DNA from: Enterobacteriaceae bacterium 89
GTDB taxonomy: Bacteria > Pseudomonadota > Gammaproteobacteria > Enterobacterales > Enterobacteriaceae
Assembly (NCBI GenBank): GCA_014156375.1
Contig: RQJH01000002.1
Coordinates: 464,331-528,330 of the forward strand
Length of the DNA stretch: 64,000 nt
Direction of reading: 5' to 3'
The translations under genes and the position numbers were made by a program. Shown in pieces: positions 43,715 to 51,892 of the stretch; the stretch's first letter is position 1; each line of letters opens with the position of its first letter. Under the pieces are notes generated by a model. The model saw only the letters and a list, made by a program, of their open reading frames with translations. It did no database searches and was not told where the DNA came from.

Positions 43715-43749
43715 AAAAAGGAGAGTGCCTCAGGCCCTCTCCTTTTTTT
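43715..43749. terminator. Bidirectional terminator between yccA and the FidL-like gene
   Basis: AAAAAGGAGAG pairs with CTCTCCTTTTT around a tgcctcaggcc loop, with A and T runs on both sides. It ends yccA on the plus strand and the convergent FidL-like/regulator transcript on the minus strand. Confidence 0.88.
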
Positions 43750-43754
43750 ATGCG

Positions 43755-44231
43755 CTACTGTCCGCGACAGATATAAGTCGGATAACGCCGGTCCTGAATC
43801 AGCCAGACTTCAGGCGAGAGTTCGGAGATGGTCAGATAGTAACGCGCGGTGGGACTGGCAAAGCTGCCCCAAATCTCATCCGGCGTATTATCGTTATGCC
43901 GTCTCCAGGTTTTGGTGTAGGTCAGAACCACCACATTATCGTCCTGACGTCGCTCCCAACTGAAATCCACATCCCGGTCGATAATCATGTTCCGTCCCTC
44001 TGTCGCCGCCGCCCCTTTATAGGCCGTCAGCCCCGTTCCATTACGACGAAAGTAAAACTGAGCAATCGTATTCACTTTCACTTCGCTGGCCCTTCCCTTA
44101 TTACGGGTAAAATTGAACTCGGTACTGCAGGCCAGCTGTTCGCCTCTTTGATCGGAATAAGCGCAGATACCAAGCCCAACAGCGCCTCCCAGCAGCGCAC
44201 ATGCCAGCCCGGTGTAAAGGGTGATTTTCAT
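43755..44231 (-). CDS. FidL-like membrane protein
   Basis: A 158-aa protein with one N-terminal membrane helix (about 4-25, LYTGLACALLGGAVGLGICAY) and a periplasmic domain: FNFTRNKGRASEVKVNTIAQFYFRRNGTG, SWERRQDDNVVVLTYTKTWRRHNDNTPDEIWGSF, CRGQ end. Size, topology and pairing with a membrane-bound winged-helix regulator match the FidL-like family (Salmonella SPI-3 marT-fidL). It overlaps the regulator gene by 4 bp. I infer that it stabilises or tunes the regulator in the inner membrane, as ToxS does for ToxR. Confidence 0.75.
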   Translation of the reverse strand: MKITLYTGLACALLGGAVGLGICAYSDQRGEQLACSTEFNFTRNKGRASEVKVNTIAQFYFRRNGTGLTAYKGAAATEGRNMIIDRDVDFSWERRQDDNVVVLTYTKTWRRHNDNTPDEIWGSFASPTARYYLTISELSPEVWLIQDRRYPTYICRGQ

Positions 44232-44995
44232 TGTTCCGCCCCGCTTTTAAATCGGATGGTTTTGCAAAGACTGCCCGTGCTCAGCGGACATGCGCCGATA
44301 AACACCTCATCCGCTGCGGCAATCGTAAAACGCGCGCTGAAGTAGTAGACGTCATAGGCTTCGCGCTGACAGGCAACGTTATTTTCTTCCAGCAGGGGAG
44401 CCATCTTTGCCAGTACCAGAGGACGACCATGATCGTTGATAAGCCAGATCCTGCAGTGGCCTATTTTTTCGGCTACCGGTTTGAGCGTTGCCGGGGCGGT
44501 AATACTCTTCGGTCGATTTATAGCGACCACCAGCCCCGCCACCGCCACAAATAAGGCGGTCAGGCTGAGGTATTTTTTCCAGCGAACCGGCAGACGCTTT
44601 CCGTTCTCTGCTTTTATCTGTGGGACTGGCGTATTTTCGGGCTCGCTCAAGAGGAGACTCTGTTTCAGCTGGCTGCTGACCTCCGACTCGAAGCGAAATC
44701 CGAAACGAGGGACAGTGATAATATACTCGTGACGATCTCCAAGCGACTGAATAGTTTTACGTATTTCGCTCACGGCTTTATTGAGATTATTTCCGGATGG
44801 CGTAAAACCAAACTCTTCCCAGACGCGTTTAATCAGTATCTCACGGCTGAGATCACAGCCTTTATTACGAATAAACTCCTGTAACAGACGAACGGCGGGT
44901 GCCGATAATGTGATGGCCGATTCAGGCTGACCTATAAGACTAATTTCGTAGCTGCCGGGATCAAAGACCAGCGAATTATTGCAGATAAAAAGCAT
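44228..44995 (-). CDS. Membrane-bound winged-helix regulator (CadC/ToxR/MarT type)
   Basis: A 255-aa protein with an N-terminal OmpR-type DNA-binding domain (residues about 15-105: ITLSAPAVRLLQEFI, REILIKRVWEEFGFTPSGNNLNKAVSEIRKTIQSLG, YIITVPRFGFRF), one membrane helix (about 142-160, YLSLTALFVAVAGLVVAI) and a short periplasmic sensor domain with several Cys (CRIWLINDHG, ACQREAYDVYYFS, ACPLSTGSLCKTI). It is transcribed divergently from the fimbrial operon across 314 bp, so fimbriae are the likely target. Confidence 0.88.
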   Translation of the reverse strand: MLFICNNSLVFDPGSYEISLIGQPESAITLSAPAVRLLQEFIRNKGCDLSREILIKRVWEEFGFTPSGNNLNKAVSEIRKTIQSLGDRHEYIITVPRFGFRFESEVSSQLKQSLLLSEPENTPVPQIKAENGKRLPVRWKKYLSLTALFVAVAGLVVAINRPKSITAPATLKPVAEKIGHCRIWLINDHGRPLVLAKMAPLLEENNVACQREAYDVYYFSARFTIAAADEVFIGACPLSTGSLCKTIRFKSGAEQ

Positions 44996-45309
44996 ATTTC
45001 ATTCTCTTGTTACACCCCCCGCCAGTGCCTGCTGATAAAACAACAGTCTGCAAAAAAATGTGCGTGTATTTGCCCATTTTCTCATCAGAAGGATCACCCT
45101 CACCTTCCGATCTGGCGGTGTTTTCATTTAACTATACAACTTTAAATCAGGATAATCAGAGTAAAACTCTGTTAGTTGTGGGTTAAACGATACAACTGTT
45201 CACAGCACAGCATTCCGGATTAAAGTTTCCCTGCCCTGAAGCACGACCTAAGCACATGGAAGTTGGCGGATAAAACCGCTGTGAATAAACCAAAAGCAGG
45301 CAGGCAAAC
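44996..45309. promoter_or_regulatory. Divergent regulatory region between winged-helix regulator and fimbrial operon
   Basis: 314 bp with no gene, AT-rich in the middle. It contains the direct repeat atacaact at 45134-45141 and 45190-45197, and a short palindrome cagag-taaaa-ctctg at 45157-45171. These are reasonable candidates for regulator binding and flank the expected promoter area, but no site is proven. Confidence 0.5.
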
Positions 45310-46050
45310 TTGAAACAGAACAAAGCAACGAATATGACCCATGCGTTTTACGCGGCCATGATTTCACTGTCATTTTTCCCAAAAGCGACAATGGCCAATA
45401 TGAGCGTCTATCCCATGGAGTTGAACGTGGACAGCTCCGGAGCAGCGCAAATAAAAGTGGCATCGAAGAGCGATGATATTCAGTTCATTCGGGTGAGGCA
45501 AAAGAAAATTCTTAATCCGGGCACTCCTCAGGAAAAAGAGGTTGACGTTGCCGCCTGGAAAGAAGGTGGCGTGGTCGTGACTCCGGAAAAATTCGCCCTG
45601 GCGGCAGGTGCAATGCGGGTGGTCCGTCTGGTCTCGCTGACGGCTCCTGAGAAAGAGAGCACCTGGCGCGTCTATTTTGAGGGCGTTAAACAGCCTGAAA
45701 GCATTTTTCCCTCGCCGTCAGAAAGCCGCGCAACGGCCAAATTAGGTGTGAACGTCATTTGGGGTGCGCTGGTTCACCTGGCACCTGAAAAGGTGGTGGT
45801 GTCATTACAGATCGATCCTCAGCGGGGAACGCTGAAAAACGATGGCACCGTGCGCGTGCCGCTGAAAGAAATTGGCATCTGTCAGACAGACAGTAACTGC
45901 AAATGGCTAAAAGAGGATGCCACCATTTATCCGGACACTGAGCGGAAATTAAAAACGCTCAGCCAGGCCCACGGCCTGAAATATAAATTCCGCTACTTCA
46001 ACTGGGTCAATAAAACGTCTGAAGAAGCTGATTTACCCGTCGTGCAATAA
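45310..46050 (+). CDS. Fimbrial periplasmic chaperone (alpha-clade, CfaA/TcfA-like)
   Basis: A 246-aa chaperone. Signal-like N-terminus (TNMTHAFYAAMISLSFFPKATMA), then NMSVYPMELNVDSSGAAQIKVASKSDDIQFIRVRQKKIL, and GGVVVTPEKFALAAGAMRVVRLVSLTAPEKESTWRVYFEGV, which is the alpha-fimbrial chaperone pattern; KLGVNVIWGALVHLAPEKV starts the second Ig-like domain. It would fold pilin and adhesin subunits in the periplasm. The frame begins with a TTG at 45310; the ATG at 45334 is the alternative start. First gene of the fimbrial operon. Confidence 0.9.
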   Translation: MKQNKATNMTHAFYAAMISLSFFPKATMANMSVYPMELNVDSSGAAQIKVASKSDDIQFIRVRQKKILNPGTPQEKEVDVAAWKEGGVVVTPEKFALAAGAMRVVRLVSLTAPEKESTWRVYFEGVKQPESIFPSPSESRATAKLGVNVIWGALVHLAPEKVVVSLQIDPQRGTLKNDGTVRVPLKEIGICQTDSNCKWLKEDATIYPDTERKLKTLSQAHGLKYKFRYFNWVNKTSEEADLPVVQ

Positions 46051-46127
46051 CACGACATCACAATAAAAACCACTTGTGGTTTGTTGAACAGGGCTAATGG
46101 AGCTCGTTTGTAAATATGGAGATATCA

Positions 46128-46634
46128 ATGAAAAAATTAATTAAACCTCTGATGATCGTTGCCGCTATGTCGACCGCTTTCAGCACACTGGCGATCCAGA
46201 AGGATATCACGGTGAATGCCAGCGTGGATTCCCAACTGGATATGACCCAGGCTGATAACACCCCGCTGCCAGCCAGCATCGACATGCAGTATTTACCGGG
46301 CCGCGGTCTGGAAAGCTATCGCATCAACACCAAAGTGTGGTCGAACTCTGCCACCAGCAACGTCAAAGTTCGTCTGGTCAGCGCAGCCTCTCTGTCGAAT
46401 ACCGATGGCGATCAAACCGTGCCGATGACCGTCAAACTGGGTGAGAAAACCCTGAATACCACTGATGCGGAATTCACCGGTACTGAGTTGTTCCCAGGCA
46501 GCATTGAAAACGGTTCTGCGGTCCTGCCGCTGACAATTTCACAAACCACTAAGGGCGTTCTGAAAACGGGTCAGTACAGCGGCGTGGTCAGCCTGATGCT
46601 GACTCAGGCAACGACTGCGGAAGGCGGTGCGTAA
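46128..46634 (+). CDS. Major fimbrial subunit (CS1/CFA/I type)
   Basis: A 168-aa pilin from the ATG at 46128 with GGAGA upstream. Signal MKKLIKPLMIVAAMSTAFSTLA, then QKDITVNASVDSQLDMTQADNTPLPASIDMQYLPGRGLESYRINTKVWSN, which matches the mature N-terminus of the CfaB/CblA/TcfB family (donor strand plus LQADGxxLP segment), and the end QYSGVVSLMLTQA. It lacks the Cys pair of gamma-fimbrial pilins, as expected for this class. Polymerises by donor-strand exchange through the usher encoded downstream. Confidence 0.93.
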   Translation: MKKLIKPLMIVAAMSTAFSTLAIQKDITVNASVDSQLDMTQADNTPLPASIDMQYLPGRGLESYRINTKVWSNSATSNVKVRLVSAASLSNTDGDQTVPMTVKLGEKTLNTTDAEFTGTELFPGSIENGSAVLPLTISQTTKGVLKTGQYSGVVSLMLTQATTAEGGA

Positions 46635-46657
46635 AACCACAGTATTTTAAAGGAACA

Positions 46658-46685
46658 ACATCAGAGGGCGCCTGCCCTCTGATGT
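46658..46685 (+). terminator. Intercistronic stem-loop between pilin and usher genes
   Basis: A perfect 12-bp stem (ACATCAGAGGGC and its complement) with a 4-base loop, between the pilin stop and the usher ribosome site. There is no U-run after it, so it is more likely a 3'-end stabiliser or partial attenuator than a full terminator. It would leave a pilin-rich transcript pool, in line with the large excess of pilin needed. Confidence 0.72.
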
Positions 46686-46708
46686 CAGGATGACGTCGGA
46701 GTTCGTTC

Positions 46709-49411
46709 ATGGTTTTTCACAAAAATACCCTCTTCTTTGCCGTGTTGTTACCTGCTTTTGCTCCCTCCGTCAGCGCCGATATGGCCGTTCCTGCGGGCTT
46801 TGAGGATCTGGCGAAAACACAGCGCCTGTGGACGGAAGTCAGCCTGTACGGCAATTCACTGGGATTGTTTGAAGCAGACATAAACCTTGAAACGGTCACC
46901 TTCGTGGCACCAGAAACTGTGACGGCCGCCATTCAGCGTCAGTTTAGCGACGAGCCAGCGCTCATCGCCACCGTCAGCGCTGCGCTGTCCGTGCCTCTGG
47001 CCCGAAATGGCAATCTCGCCTGCAGCAGCAATGGCTCCGCAAGCGGCTGTGATTACATCGATACCCACAGCGCCGCCGTTATTTATGATGAAAATAATGC
47101 CCGTATTAGCCTTTTTCTGGATAAAGCTTTTCTGCCGAACCCCGCCGCAGACAGCCAGTGGTATCAGCCTACTCCTAACGCTGAAAACGCGCTGATCCAC
47201 CAGCAAAATATCAATTTTGTGGCGGATGAAAATTATCAGTCCGCCACCGTGCAGGGAAACGGTGCGCTGGCGGTAACCCAGGACGGCTATCTCAACCTTG
47301 ACTGGATCTGGTTCGGCCAGCGTTCCCGGCACGCCCAACAGCAGGACATGACCGTCAACAACGCCTGGTTTCGTCAGGATTTATGGCGTAGCGCCTATCT
47401 TCAACTGGGGGAAATGGACACCCGGGATCTGTTCAGCAACGCCGGTGGCAATATTAATCTCAGCCAGCTTCCTCTCGGCAAAATTCGCGGTCTGCGCGCG
47501 GGCTCAACTCGCGCATGGATCAACCCTGTCCAGCAGTCCCAGGGAACGCCCATCACCGTACTGCTGTCTCACGATGCGCGTATCGACGCTCGCAGAGGAA
47601 ATCAGCTGCTGGCCAGTTTTTATCTCAATGCCGGAGCGCAAAAGCTGGATACCCGCAGTTTTCCTGATGGCAGTTATACCGTTACGCTTGCCGTTTACGA
47701 AAACAACCGGTTAACCCGCACAGAGCAAGTCCCTTTTACCCGAACCGGCATCACGCCGTTTGATCGGGTCGAGTGGTTTATGCAGGCGGGCGAAACGACT
47801 AATGATAATTCGGATCAATCACGTCAGGCCGTTGTCCAGGCTGGTGTTCGCCTGCCCATTACCTCCACGCTGGCACTGACCAGCGGCGCCACCGCCAGTC
47901 GAAACCAGCAGTTTCTGGAAACAGCGTTCGACTGGAGTCGCGGGTTTAGTTCCGGTCCCATTGATGGAGTACTCAGCACCCGCTTCAGCGCCCTCTACGG
48001 CAGTCAGGGAGAGCGGGGAAACATTCAGCAAATCAGCTACAACGACGGCTTTTCACTGAGTCTCTACCGCAACGCGCTCTCGGCCGACAGCTGCGATGCA
48101 ATCAGCTCAGGAGTTGACACCATCAGCGGCTGCTATCGCTCACTTTCGGCCATGTTCTCCGTCCCCGTCGGTTCGTGGTACGCCAGCCTCGGCTATTCAG
48201 ATAACCGCAATGAAGGCCGCTATGTCTCGCGCCGTGAACTTCCTCACTATGACGACCGGCACGACAGCGGGCTGCCCTGGGAAAATGTCTACATGACCCG
48301 CTCCCGCTCGCAGGCATGGCAGGGTGGACTCAGCAGCACCTTCAGCACCCGCGGTCTGAACATCAACAGCAGCATCAACCTGTTTGTGCGCAACGATCAT
48401 TCAAGGGAAGGCCGCGATAAAGGTGGCTATCTCAGCGTGAGTCTTTCTCTGGCGCATCCCCGTCAGGGTGAAGCCTCGGGCTACACCTCGCTGGGCGCCA
48501 CCTGGCAGCATCAGCAGCATCAAAAAAACCAGCTGAGCTACAACGTGGCTCACAACTGGTATTCCGACGCTCGTGGCGAAAATGAGTATGGTCTTAACGC
48601 CTCCGGTATTAACAGCGATTCGCTCAATATGTCTGCCTATACGCGCCAGGGCGGGCGGTACGGTAACGCCAGTCTGCCCGTCAGTGACGCCTGGGATAAA
48701 CAGGATAACCGCCATTCCGTCAGCAGCAGCGGTAACTACAGTTCCACCTTGGCCCTGTCGCGCTCCGGTCTGTGGTTCGGCCGCTGGGGAGACGGACGCC
48801 CGGCCTCCGCCATTGCGGTTAACGTCGCTACCCCGGAGGAGTCCCCGGATTCACGCGTTGCGGTGTCGCTCGATAACGGCGGCACCGCGGATATTCCGGC
48901 CAACACTCGCGCGCTGTTTGCCCTGCCTGGCTATCAGCAAACGACGCTGACGATCAACGAATCGCTGGACGTCTCTCATGGAGCCAGCAGCGAAATCACT
49001 CAGGGTTCCGGCAGCCGGACGGTATTTCTGGTACCGGGGAAAATGCTGCACAGGGATGTACAAACCACGACGCGATACACCTGGCTTGGCCAGCTAACCG
49101 ATCGGCATCAGTCACCTTTGACCGGCGGCGTGCCGCTGAACGTCAACGGCTGGAGCGATTTGGGCAACGGCGGCTTCAGTGCGCAAAGCGACGCCCTGCT
49201 TCGCTCACTCTACCTGGTGAAACAGCAGCAATTTTATGTCTGTGCGCTGAAGGTGAAAAGCATGCGCGACGTGGTGCGCTATGTCGGCTCAGTAACCTGC
49301 CAGGAGCTGACGTTTTCCGCGCTGCCAGCAACGGTACAGCAGCAGGCACAGCTGATGCTGGCCGGACGTACCCCGCAGACAGGACCAACGGCAATGAACG
49401 CTGAAAAATAA
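46709..49411 (+). CDS. Fimbrial outer-membrane usher (alpha-clade, CfaC/TcfC-like)
   Basis: A 900-aa usher with a signal peptide (LFFAVLLPAFAPSVSA) and N-terminal periplasmic domain (GFEDLAKTQRLWTEVSLYGNSLGLFEADINLETVTF). A central 24-strand barrel region includes LPLGKIRGLRAGSTRAWINPVQQSQGTPITVLLSHDARIDARRGNQLLASFYLNAGAQKLDTRSFPDGSYTV (plug region), and the C-terminal part contains VSLDNGGTADIPANTRALFALPGYQQTTLTI. Size is usual for the class. GGAG sits eight bases before the ATG. It forms the pore for pilus secretion. Confidence 0.93.
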   Translation: MVFHKNTLFFAVLLPAFAPSVSADMAVPAGFEDLAKTQRLWTEVSLYGNSLGLFEADINLETVTFVAPETVTAAIQRQFSDEPALIATVSAALSVPLARNGNLACSSNGSASGCDYIDTHSAAVIYDENNARISLFLDKAFLPNPAADSQWYQPTPNAENALIHQQNINFVADENYQSATVQGNGALAVTQDGYLNLDWIWFGQRSRHAQQQDMTVNNAWFRQDLWRSAYLQLGEMDTRDLFSNAGGNINLSQLPLGKIRGLRAGSTRAWINPVQQSQGTPITVLLSHDARIDARRGNQLLASFYLNAGAQKLDTRSFPDGSYTVTLAVYENNRLTRTEQVPFTRTGITPFDRVEWFMQAGETTNDNSDQSRQAVVQAGVRLPITSTLALTSGATASRNQQFLETAFDWSRGFSSGPIDGVLSTRFSALYGSQGERGNIQQISYNDGFSLSLYRNALSADSCDAISSGVDTISGCYRSLSAMFSVPVGSWYASLGYSDNRNEGRYVSRRELPHYDDRHDSGLPWENVYMTRSRSQAWQGGLSSTFSTRGLNINSSINLFVRNDHSREGRDKGGYLSVSLSLAHPRQGEASGYTSLGATWQHQQHQKNQLSYNVAHNWYSDARGENEYGLNASGINSDSLNMSAYTRQGGRYGNASLPVSDAWDKQDNRHSVSSSGNYSSTLALSRSGLWFGRWGDGRPASAIAVNVATPEESPDSRVAVSLDNGGTADIPANTRALFALPGYQQTTLTINESLDVSHGASSEITQGSGSRTVFLVPGKMLHRDVQTTTRYTWLGQLTDRHQSPLTGGVPLNVNGWSDLGNGGFSAQSDALLRSLYLVKQQQFYVCALKVKSMRDVVRYVGSVTCQELTFSALPATVQQQAQLMLAGRTPQTGPTAMNAEK

Positions 49412-49426
49412 CAACAGGACAGTGAC

Positions 49427-50584
49427 GTGAAAAAAACTCTCTTTGTATTAGTGCTTTTGAGCCTGTGGCTAACCCCGGCGCTGGCGGGCAGTCCCGCCGG
49501 AAGAAATACCAGCGTGACCATGGCCTTTGACAGAGTTGCACCTCCCGCTCGTCTGGATATCTGGCTGCAAGAATCAGGGGGTTTTAACAGCAGTGACCCG
49601 CAGAAGTGGGGACGCAACACGCTCACCTGTCTGTCGCGTACCGATCCCACTTATGGGGCCTGTATGACAGCCCCGGTCTGGTTTACGGCCAACCCGGCGG
49701 CACCGTATCCCATCAACCTGCGCTTTACCCATGCGTTAACCAAAAAGACGGTCGATATAAAAGTCTATGGCGAAAAGCATATGTTTATGAGCGGAAAGAC
49801 CTATAGCTTTGCCAGCTACGTGACCGGTGGCGCAGGCGACGTAGCGGTCTGGAACCGGGAGCCCTACTTTGATTTTTATGCAGTCAGAAGTGAGCTGAGC
49901 AAACTGAATCTGGCCGGAGTCTGGACCGCTACGCTGAAGCAAAACCTGCGTGAATGGGGCAGCGCAACCTGTGGGGGTGATTTCAACAATGCCAACGTAG
50001 GCTGCCCCGGCTATCTGACGATTGCCAGCTGGCAGGCGTCGCTGCGAATCGAGGTGGTGGATTCCGGTAATCAGCAAATCTATTTGCCTGCTTTTCCCCA
50101 TTCGACGCCCATCGTCAACCTCAACCTGACCAACTTTCCCGGGCGTCCGGGCGGCAGTGAGATCCGCGGTGAAACATCCCTCGACATCTGCCTGTATGAC
50201 GGCAATAACTCCGCCAGTCCGCGCGCCTTTCTTCGCTTCGAGGATGACGGACTGACTGCCACCGACCGTGCCGAAGGTGCATTTTCCATCCGCCGGCGCG
50301 GGGGAAGCCAGACCGAGGTGCGGGATCGCCTCGATTACCAGGTTTCCGTTACTCATCCGCTGACCGGTGCCATCGAGCCCGTCTCCAACGGCAAGCTTAT
50401 TGTCTGGCAGGGCGTCAACGATCCGCAACATCTGCGTCAGGTCGTGCTGCCCGGCGGCCGGGAAACGGTGCTTTGCGTCCCGGCGCCTATCACGCTGACG
50501 ACCCCTGCTTTCCCGGCCCGCAGTAAAAATGCCGGCGACTATACCGGCACGCTGCGCATCATCTACACGCCCAGTACGCTTTAG
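49427..50584 (+). CDS. Fimbrial tip adhesin/minor subunit (CfaE/TcfD-like)
   Basis: A 385-aa exported protein (signal MKKTLFVLVLLSLWLTPALA). The N-terminal half would be the adhesin domain, with Cys in TLTCLSRTDPTYGACM and SATCGGDFNNANVGCPG; the C-terminal half is the pilin-like domain (ETSLDICLYDGNNSASPRAFLRFEDDG, and the last strand GDYTGTLRIIYTPSTL). Arrangement and length match the tip adhesins of the CFA/I-CS1 family, which initiate pilus assembly and bind host or surface ligands. The receptor cannot be told from the sequence. Starts 15 bp after the usher gene. Confidence 0.9.
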   Translation: MKKTLFVLVLLSLWLTPALAGSPAGRNTSVTMAFDRVAPPARLDIWLQESGGFNSSDPQKWGRNTLTCLSRTDPTYGACMTAPVWFTANPAAPYPINLRFTHALTKKTVDIKVYGEKHMFMSGKTYSFASYVTGGAGDVAVWNREPYFDFYAVRSELSKLNLAGVWTATLKQNLREWGSATCGGDFNNANVGCPGYLTIASWQASLRIEVVDSGNQQIYLPAFPHSTPIVNLNLTNFPGRPGGSEIRGETSLDICLYDGNNSASPRAFLRFEDDGLTATDRAEGAFSIRRRGGSQTEVRDRLDYQVSVTHPLTGAIEPVSNGKLIVWQGVNDPQHLRQVVLPGGRETVLCVPAPITLTTPAFPARSKNAGDYTGTLRIIYTPSTL

Positions 50585-50593
50585 GAGGGAACC

Positions 50594-51145
50594 GTGAGCT
50601 ACGCCATTCTTGATAACAATCGCTTTTACGCCGAAGGGCTGCGCTATGCGCTGGTGCGAAGAAACCCGTTCATTCAGGTACAGAGCCAGGAGCTGTGCTG
50701 GCAAAACCAGCTGTTGGATCAAACCATCCTGGTGATCCGCTGCCGTTTTTCCCTGTCGGCGACTCACCAGTCGCTGGTGAAGATTTTGCTTCGACTTGAA
50801 AATGCCCGCTGGCAGGGAACGCTGTACCTGCTTTGTAACGAGAAAGGTTGGGCACTGGCAACCCATCTGCGGAAACGTTTTTCATCGCTCAGGATTTATA
50901 GCATCGACGACAGAATGTCGGTGGCCGAGGCGGCTTATGTGCTGATAAAAGCCCCTCGCCGCGTGCGTTGCATCAACTATGCGCTCAGCGACGCCGAATT
51001 CAACGTGCTCGCCCTGCTGATCGGTGGCCTGCCAGTCAGGCATATTGCCACCACGACCCGGCTGTCGGAAAAGCAGATTTCCAACCATAAATGCAATGCG
51101 CTGAAAAAGCTCAACGCCAGCAATCTGCTGCAGCTGCTGCTGTAG
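50594..51145 (+). CDS. LuxR-type helix-turn-helix regulator of the fimbrial operon
   Basis: A 183-aa protein starting with GTG at 50594, with AGGAGG just upstream and only 9 bp after the adhesin stop, so it is co-transcribed with the fimbrial genes. The N-terminal part resembles a receiver-like domain (MSYAILDNNRFYAEGLRYALVRRNPF) without clear phospho-acceptor residues. The C-terminus is a LuxR/GerE HTH (ALSDAEFNVLALLIGGLPVRHIATTTRLSEKQISNHKCNALKKLNASNLLQLL). Similar stand-alone regulators accompany other fimbriae. Auto-regulation or cross-talk with flagellar control is a possibility only. Confidence 0.85.
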   Translation: MSYAILDNNRFYAEGLRYALVRRNPFIQVQSQELCWQNQLLDQTILVIRCRFSLSATHQSLVKILLRLENARWQGTLYLLCNEKGWALATHLRKRFSSLRIYSIDDRMSVAEAAYVLIKAPRRVRCINYALSDAEFNVLALLIGGLPVRHIATTTRLSEKQISNHKCNALKKLNASNLLQLLL

Positions 51146-51199
51146 CCTGTGTTTTTTTGCTACACTGGCGCGGTTTTCTGCTAACGGTTGTGAATGATG

Positions 51200-51529
51200 A
51201 TGTTGAGTTTTGAAGGCAAAGAGATAGAAACCGATAACGACGGTTATCTGAAAGAGAGCAGCCAGTGGAGCGAAGGTCTGGCGGAAGTGATTGCCGGTAA
51301 AGAAGAGATTGTTCTCTCGCCGGAGCACTGGGAAGTGGTGCGCTTTGTACGCGGCTTTTATCTCGAATTTAATACCTCTCCGGCGATCCGTATGCTGGTG
51401 AAGGCGATGGCGAACAAATTCGGCGAAGAGAAAGGCAACAGCCGCTATCTGTACCGCCTGTTCCCGAAAGGCCCGGCCAAGCAGGCCACCAAAATTGCGG
51501 GCCTGCCAAAACCGGTGAAATGCATTTAA
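51200..51529 (+). CDS. tusE: TusE, sulfur relay protein for tRNA 2-thiouridine
   Basis: From the ATG at 51200 the product is 109 aa ([25 protein letters not shown]...), in step with E. coli TusE; ATGs at 51194 and 51197 are less likely. The core [70 protein letters not shown] is practically invariant, with the sulfur-carrying Cys108 next to the C-terminus. TusE takes sulfur from TusBCD and hands it to MnmA for s2U34 in tRNA. It ends convergently with acyP, the stops overlapping. Confidence 0.97.
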   Translation: MLSFEGKEIETDNDGYLKESSQWSEGLAEVIAGKEEIVLSPEHWEVVRFVRGFYLEFNTSPAIRMLVKAMANKFGEEKGNSRYLYRLFPKGPAKQATKIAGLPKPVKCI

Positions 51530-51807
51530 TAGCGAATGCCGAAATCGGTCCAGCTTTTCCCGGGCTGATGGGGTTCTGCCAGAACTCTGTCCACCCGGGC
51601 GCTGCGCGGCCCACCGGCTTTCAGCCATTCCAGCAAACGTTCCACCTGTTCCGCTTCACCACACGCCAACACTTCCACGCTGCCGTCATCCAGATTGCGG
51701 GCATAGCCGGTTAACCCAAGCTTAAGTGCTTCTCGCTGCGTGCTGTAGCGAAAGCCAACGCCCTGCACCATGCCGTGAACCCACGCGATTGTGCACACCT
51801 GTGCCAT
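51526..51807 (-). CDS. acyP: Acylphosphatase YccX
   Basis: A 93-aa acylphosphatase from the ATG at 51807 ([20 protein letters not shown]). Catalytic Arg20 (VQGVGFR) and Asn38 ([12 protein letters not shown]) are present, along with [15 protein letters not shown]. It hydrolyses acyl phosphates such as acetyl- or carbamoyl-phosphate; the physiological role in enterobacteria is not settled. Longer frames up to 52017 would run into rlmI and are rejected. Confidence 0.95.
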   Translation of the reverse strand: MAQVCTIAWVHGMVQGVGFRYSTQREALKLGLTGYARNLDDGSVEVLACGEAEQVERLLEWLKAGGPRSARVDRVLAEPHQPGKSWTDFGIRY

Positions 51808-51892
51808 GACTGTTCCCCCGTTATTCGTTGCTTTTCCCCGCTGACGTGGGAAAATGGCGCCCATTTTCTTTGAATCAACAGAATAGCAAATT

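Noticed and set aside
49736-50866. 376-codon minus-strand frame opposite the adhesin
   Set aside because: Composition and lack of motifs show it is antisense to the tip adhesin and LuxR-type genes.
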